Source: Amulumruptor sp947039275
GTDB lineage: Bacteria > Bacteroidota > Bacteroidia > Bacteroidales > Muribaculaceae
Length of the DNA stretch: 64,000 nt
Reading direction: 5' to 3'
Assembly (NCBI GenBank): GCA_947039275.1
Contig: CAMQYL010000007.1
Location: 1 to 64,000, forward strand
The notes beneath the pieces are model-generated. The model did not search any database, was not told the origin of the DNA, and saw nothing but the letters and a program-made list of their open reading frames with translations. The position numbers and the translations under genes were made by a program. Shown piece by piece: positions 62,838 to 64,000 of the stretch (its first letter is position 1; each line of letters starts with the position of its first letter).

Positions 62838-63311
62838 ATCGTGGTGCATTTCTTGGAGGAGGGCGGCGATGTCAGCTGCGCGGCGGCGGTAGAGCATCTT
62901 GCGGTCTACGTCTTTTCCCCAGCCTTGCCATGTCACGTATGGCGTGGATTCCACGATGCGCATATTGTGATCGCGTCCGAAATCCCAGAGGACGGCGTAG
63001 GTCGTGGGGCGGTCATGGTCATATCTCGTGCGACTTGCTCCCACTATTGCGTCGCACTGTTCTTCTAAACATTTCTGGAGACATCCAGCCACATAGTTTT
63101 GGCTGCCTGGGTCGCCCTCGGTAATTACTCCTATGCGCTGACCAATTGATTCAATGATGACAAACCAGTCTCGGCTTTCATCGGGGTAACAGTCCCTGTC
63201 ATTGTAGACAATGCTGCTGCCAGGATGGTCAGCAAGGAGTTTGATGAGTTCGCGCAGGGTTGACGATTTCCCACGGCTGCCGGCTCCTTTGATGATGATC
63301 ATTGCGTCCAT
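62802..63311 (-). CDS. Small P-loop NTPase of unknown role
   Basis: 169 residues from the ATG at 63311 (MDAMIIIKGAGSRGKSSTLREL). Walker A GAGSRGKS at 9-16 lies right at the N-terminus; NDRDCYPDESRDWFVIIESIGQRIGVITEGD and CDAIVGASRTRYDHD follow, where an acidic Walker-B-like site may lie. The fold looks like a small KTI12/AAA_33-like nucleotide-binding protein; I know no function. The frame is open upstream to 63557, but that stretch holds a promoter-led structured RNA with a U-tract, so I reject the longer start. The last ~11 residues come from a REP arm. The giant LRR gene begins about 100 bp downstream on the same strand. Confidence 0.75.
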   Translation of the reverse strand: MDAMIIIKGAGSRGKSSTLRELIKLLADHPGSSIVYNDRDCYPDESRDWFVIIESIGQRIGVITEGDPGSQNYVAGCLQKCLEEQCDAIVGASRTRYDHDRPTTYAVLWDFGRDHNMRIVESTPYVTWQGWGKDVDRKMLYRRRAADIAALLQEMHHDVGTCRGMSAIQ

Positions 63312-63384
63312 AGTCACATGGTATGTGTGCCACACGATGGACTCCCTGGGAAGATGGCTTGATTGGTTAGATGTGTGCGGTCCG

Positions 63385-63710
63385 ATATATAAAAAAGGAG
63401 GCGTGAGAGTCCTTATCGGCTGCCCGTCCCGCTGCTTGAGGCCTACCACAGCCCATCCAAAGTGTGGAACGAGCAGCGGTGACCTCACGCCGATATGATA
63501 TGTATATGCCCAAGCCCCGTCCTCGCGGACGGGTACAGTATGGGCTGTGCAAATCATACCCGAGGCATCTACCGCTGCATGCCCCTTGACTTTGGATTGG
63601 ATGAAAGTGGTAGTTTCAAGCAGTCAAGAGCAAGCGCATGATAAACGCTTCCATATGTCTAAACCCACCCAGCCGGCTCCGCGGTGGAAGCCATCGGCGT
63701 GAGTTTCAAA
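63385..63710 (-). ncRNA. Candidate structured leader/riboswitch-like RNA
   Basis: Minus-strand transcript expected from the -7 box at 63713-63720. The 5' strand A (CTCACGCCGAT, 63693-63703) is an 11-base perfect complement of B (ATCGGCGTGAG, 63484-63494). B also pairs 8 of 8 (11 with a bulge) with C (63400-63411), directly followed by U6 (63391-63396), so A:B and the terminator B:C exclude each other. Other helices: CCCGTCC-GCGA-GGACGGG (GNRA loop), CTTGACT/AGTCAAG, CCGCTGCT/AGCAGCGG, and a long-range CACAGCCCAT/ATGGGCTGTG. The P-loop gene begins about 80 nt after the U-tract. It lacks the hallmark motifs I know of tmRNA, RNase P, SRP and 6S RNA. Confidence 0.6.
63391..63411 (-). terminator. 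U-tract and 3' strand of the leader terminator
   Basis: GACTCTCACGCC then TCC and TTTTTT on the minus strand. Its 5' strand is GGCGTGAGGTC at 63481-63491; the ~70 nt between them fold into their own hairpins. Confidence 0.55.
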
Positions 63711-63712
63711 TG

Positions 63713-63720
63713 CAAATATA
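63713..63720 (-). promoter_or_regulatory. -7 box of the structured RNA / P-loop transcript
   Basis: TATATTTG on the minus strand, a TAnnTTTG match about 10 nt before strand A of the RNA. Confidence 0.5.
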
Positions 63721-63780
63721 ATCAAATATCTGCAAAAATGTATGTTTTTTTGATGAATTAGCAGAGAATGATATGTGTAT

Positions 63781-63866
63781 GTAGGGATATGCCGTGGCAT
63801 GTCCGCGTATCCAGTCCGGTCATAAAGAACGTGTCAGGAGGCGGACATGCCACGGCATGTCCCTAC
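63781..63866. repeat. REP/BIME-like pair R15
   Basis: Inverted GTAG plus CATGCC-family arms (left arm GGATATGCCGTGGCATGTCC with one change) around a ~38-bp spacer, 12 bp after the stop of the TolC-like gene. Confidence 0.85.
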
Positions 63867-63877
63867 GGGGAGGGGGA

Positions 63878-64000
63878 TTATTTTGTGGGGGTGAGGTAGG
63901 GGTGGGGCTGGCTGTAGTATTCGAGGACTTTGGCGCGGATGATGTATTCGTAGCGCGACTGGATGGTGGTGGAGCAGGCGGTGATGTAGTCGGTCTTGGC
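63878..64000 (-). CDS. C-terminal fragment of a TolC-family outer membrane efflux protein (runs off the window)
   Basis: Only the last 40 codons and the TAA (63878-63880) are present. The peptide contains DYITACSTTIQSRYEYIIRA and ends EYYSQPHPYLTPTK. The pattern 'long helix ... Q(S/T)xYEYIxxxKVLxYY' is the usual C-terminal helix of Bacteroidetes TolC-type outer-membrane factors of efflux or type I secretion systems. The frame has no stop from the window edge to this point. Family assignment is tentative because so little is visible. Confidence 0.6.
   Translation of the reverse strand, partial: AKTDYITACSTTIQSRYEYIIRAKVLEYYSQPHPYLTPTK

Noticed and set aside
63312..63557. N-terminal extension of the P-loop protein by 82 codons
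   Set aside because: The stretch contains a U-tract, GC hairpins and long-range pairing, begins inside the RNA, and the Walker A motif stands just after the ATG at 63311, as expected for a natural N-terminus.
63385..63710. tmRNA, RNase P RNA, SRP RNA or 6S RNA for the structured segment
   Set aside because: I could not find a tag-peptide frame ending in Ala-Leu-Ala-Ala, a tRNA-like T arm, the GAGGAAAGUC core of RNase P, or the SRP tetraloop core.
1..64000. CRISPR array, tRNA or rRNA genes
   Set aside because: The direct repeats are inverted or dispersed hairpins, not regularly spaced; I found no cloverleaf or rRNA-like segment by reading both strands.

Overview
The window looks like a chromosomal segment of a Bacteroidales bacterium, most likely of the Muribaculaceae (gut S24-7 group); the family is inferred from gene content and style. 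Supporting signs are the Bacteroidetes -7 promoter box (TAnnTTTG, mostly TAACTTTG) ahead of many genes, a RprXY-type two-component system, type III glutamine synthetase, LL-diaminopimelate aminotransferase, a GT3-type glycogen synthase, a Bacteroidetes 'putative porin', BspA-type leucine-rich repeat surface proteins, and Ser/Thr-rich 'sort'-like C-terminal tails. No tRNA, rRNA, CRISPR array, prophage or transposase gene was seen.

Layout. 1-656: no gene, a mosaic of palindromic repeats and a terminator. 657-2894 (-): rprY-rprX. 3100-5870: repeat block, a small hypothetical gene, a DUF4143-type AAA ATPase, and a duplicated promoter/start remnant. 5872-7302 (-): a BspA-like LRR protein whose signal peptide is cut off by an in-frame TGA. 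7622-8825: bamD and rpoZ. 9104-16201: a complete histidine operon hisG-D-C-B-H-A-F-IE, ended by a terminator and followed by a candidate ~75-nt RNA. 16417-20818: putative porin, a solute-binding-domain protein and a secreted alpha-amylase. 21073-22283: four small envelope/stress-type genes. 22300-23140: dense repeats. 23218-29255: prmA, a small outer-membrane-like protein, dapF, dapL, glnN. 29381-37296: gltB, gltD, purF, making with glnN a nitrogen-assimilation/glutamine-use block. 37597-41883: glycogen synthase and alpha-glucan phosphorylase. 42436-45833: a membrane-spanning lipoprotein regulator and a TonB-receptor-like barrel. 46231-50156: RhuM-like protein, polyprenyl synthase, tatD, purT. 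50261-53322 (-): nhaD and a K+/H+ antiporter. 53855-55584: radical SAM protein and LD-carboxypeptidase. 55869-62701 (-): a cohesin-like protein behind a ~1,900-residue LRR/Big2/dockerin/cohesin protein. 62802-63720 (-): a small P-loop NTPase preceded by a probable structured RNA. 63878-64000 (-): the 3' end of a TolC-like gene.

The most unusual content is non-coding. First, the intergenic spaces carry a dense population of REP/BIME-like hairpins: a GTAG foot followed by a 16-20 bp palindrome, usually as inverted pairs about 75-90 bp long. They use three different stem sequences on the same foot. Further multi-hairpin elements (here called B to F) are built of concentric inverted repeats whose arms are themselves palindromes, and two of them sit inside REP pairs. 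Second, on the minus strand at about 63385-63710 a promoter-led, highly self-complementary segment ends in a U-tract about 80 nt before the P-loop gene. It contains two mutually exclusive long-range pairings, as expected of a switching leader RNA. I do not recognise it as a known class.

All family names come from reading sequence motifs; no database search was possible.
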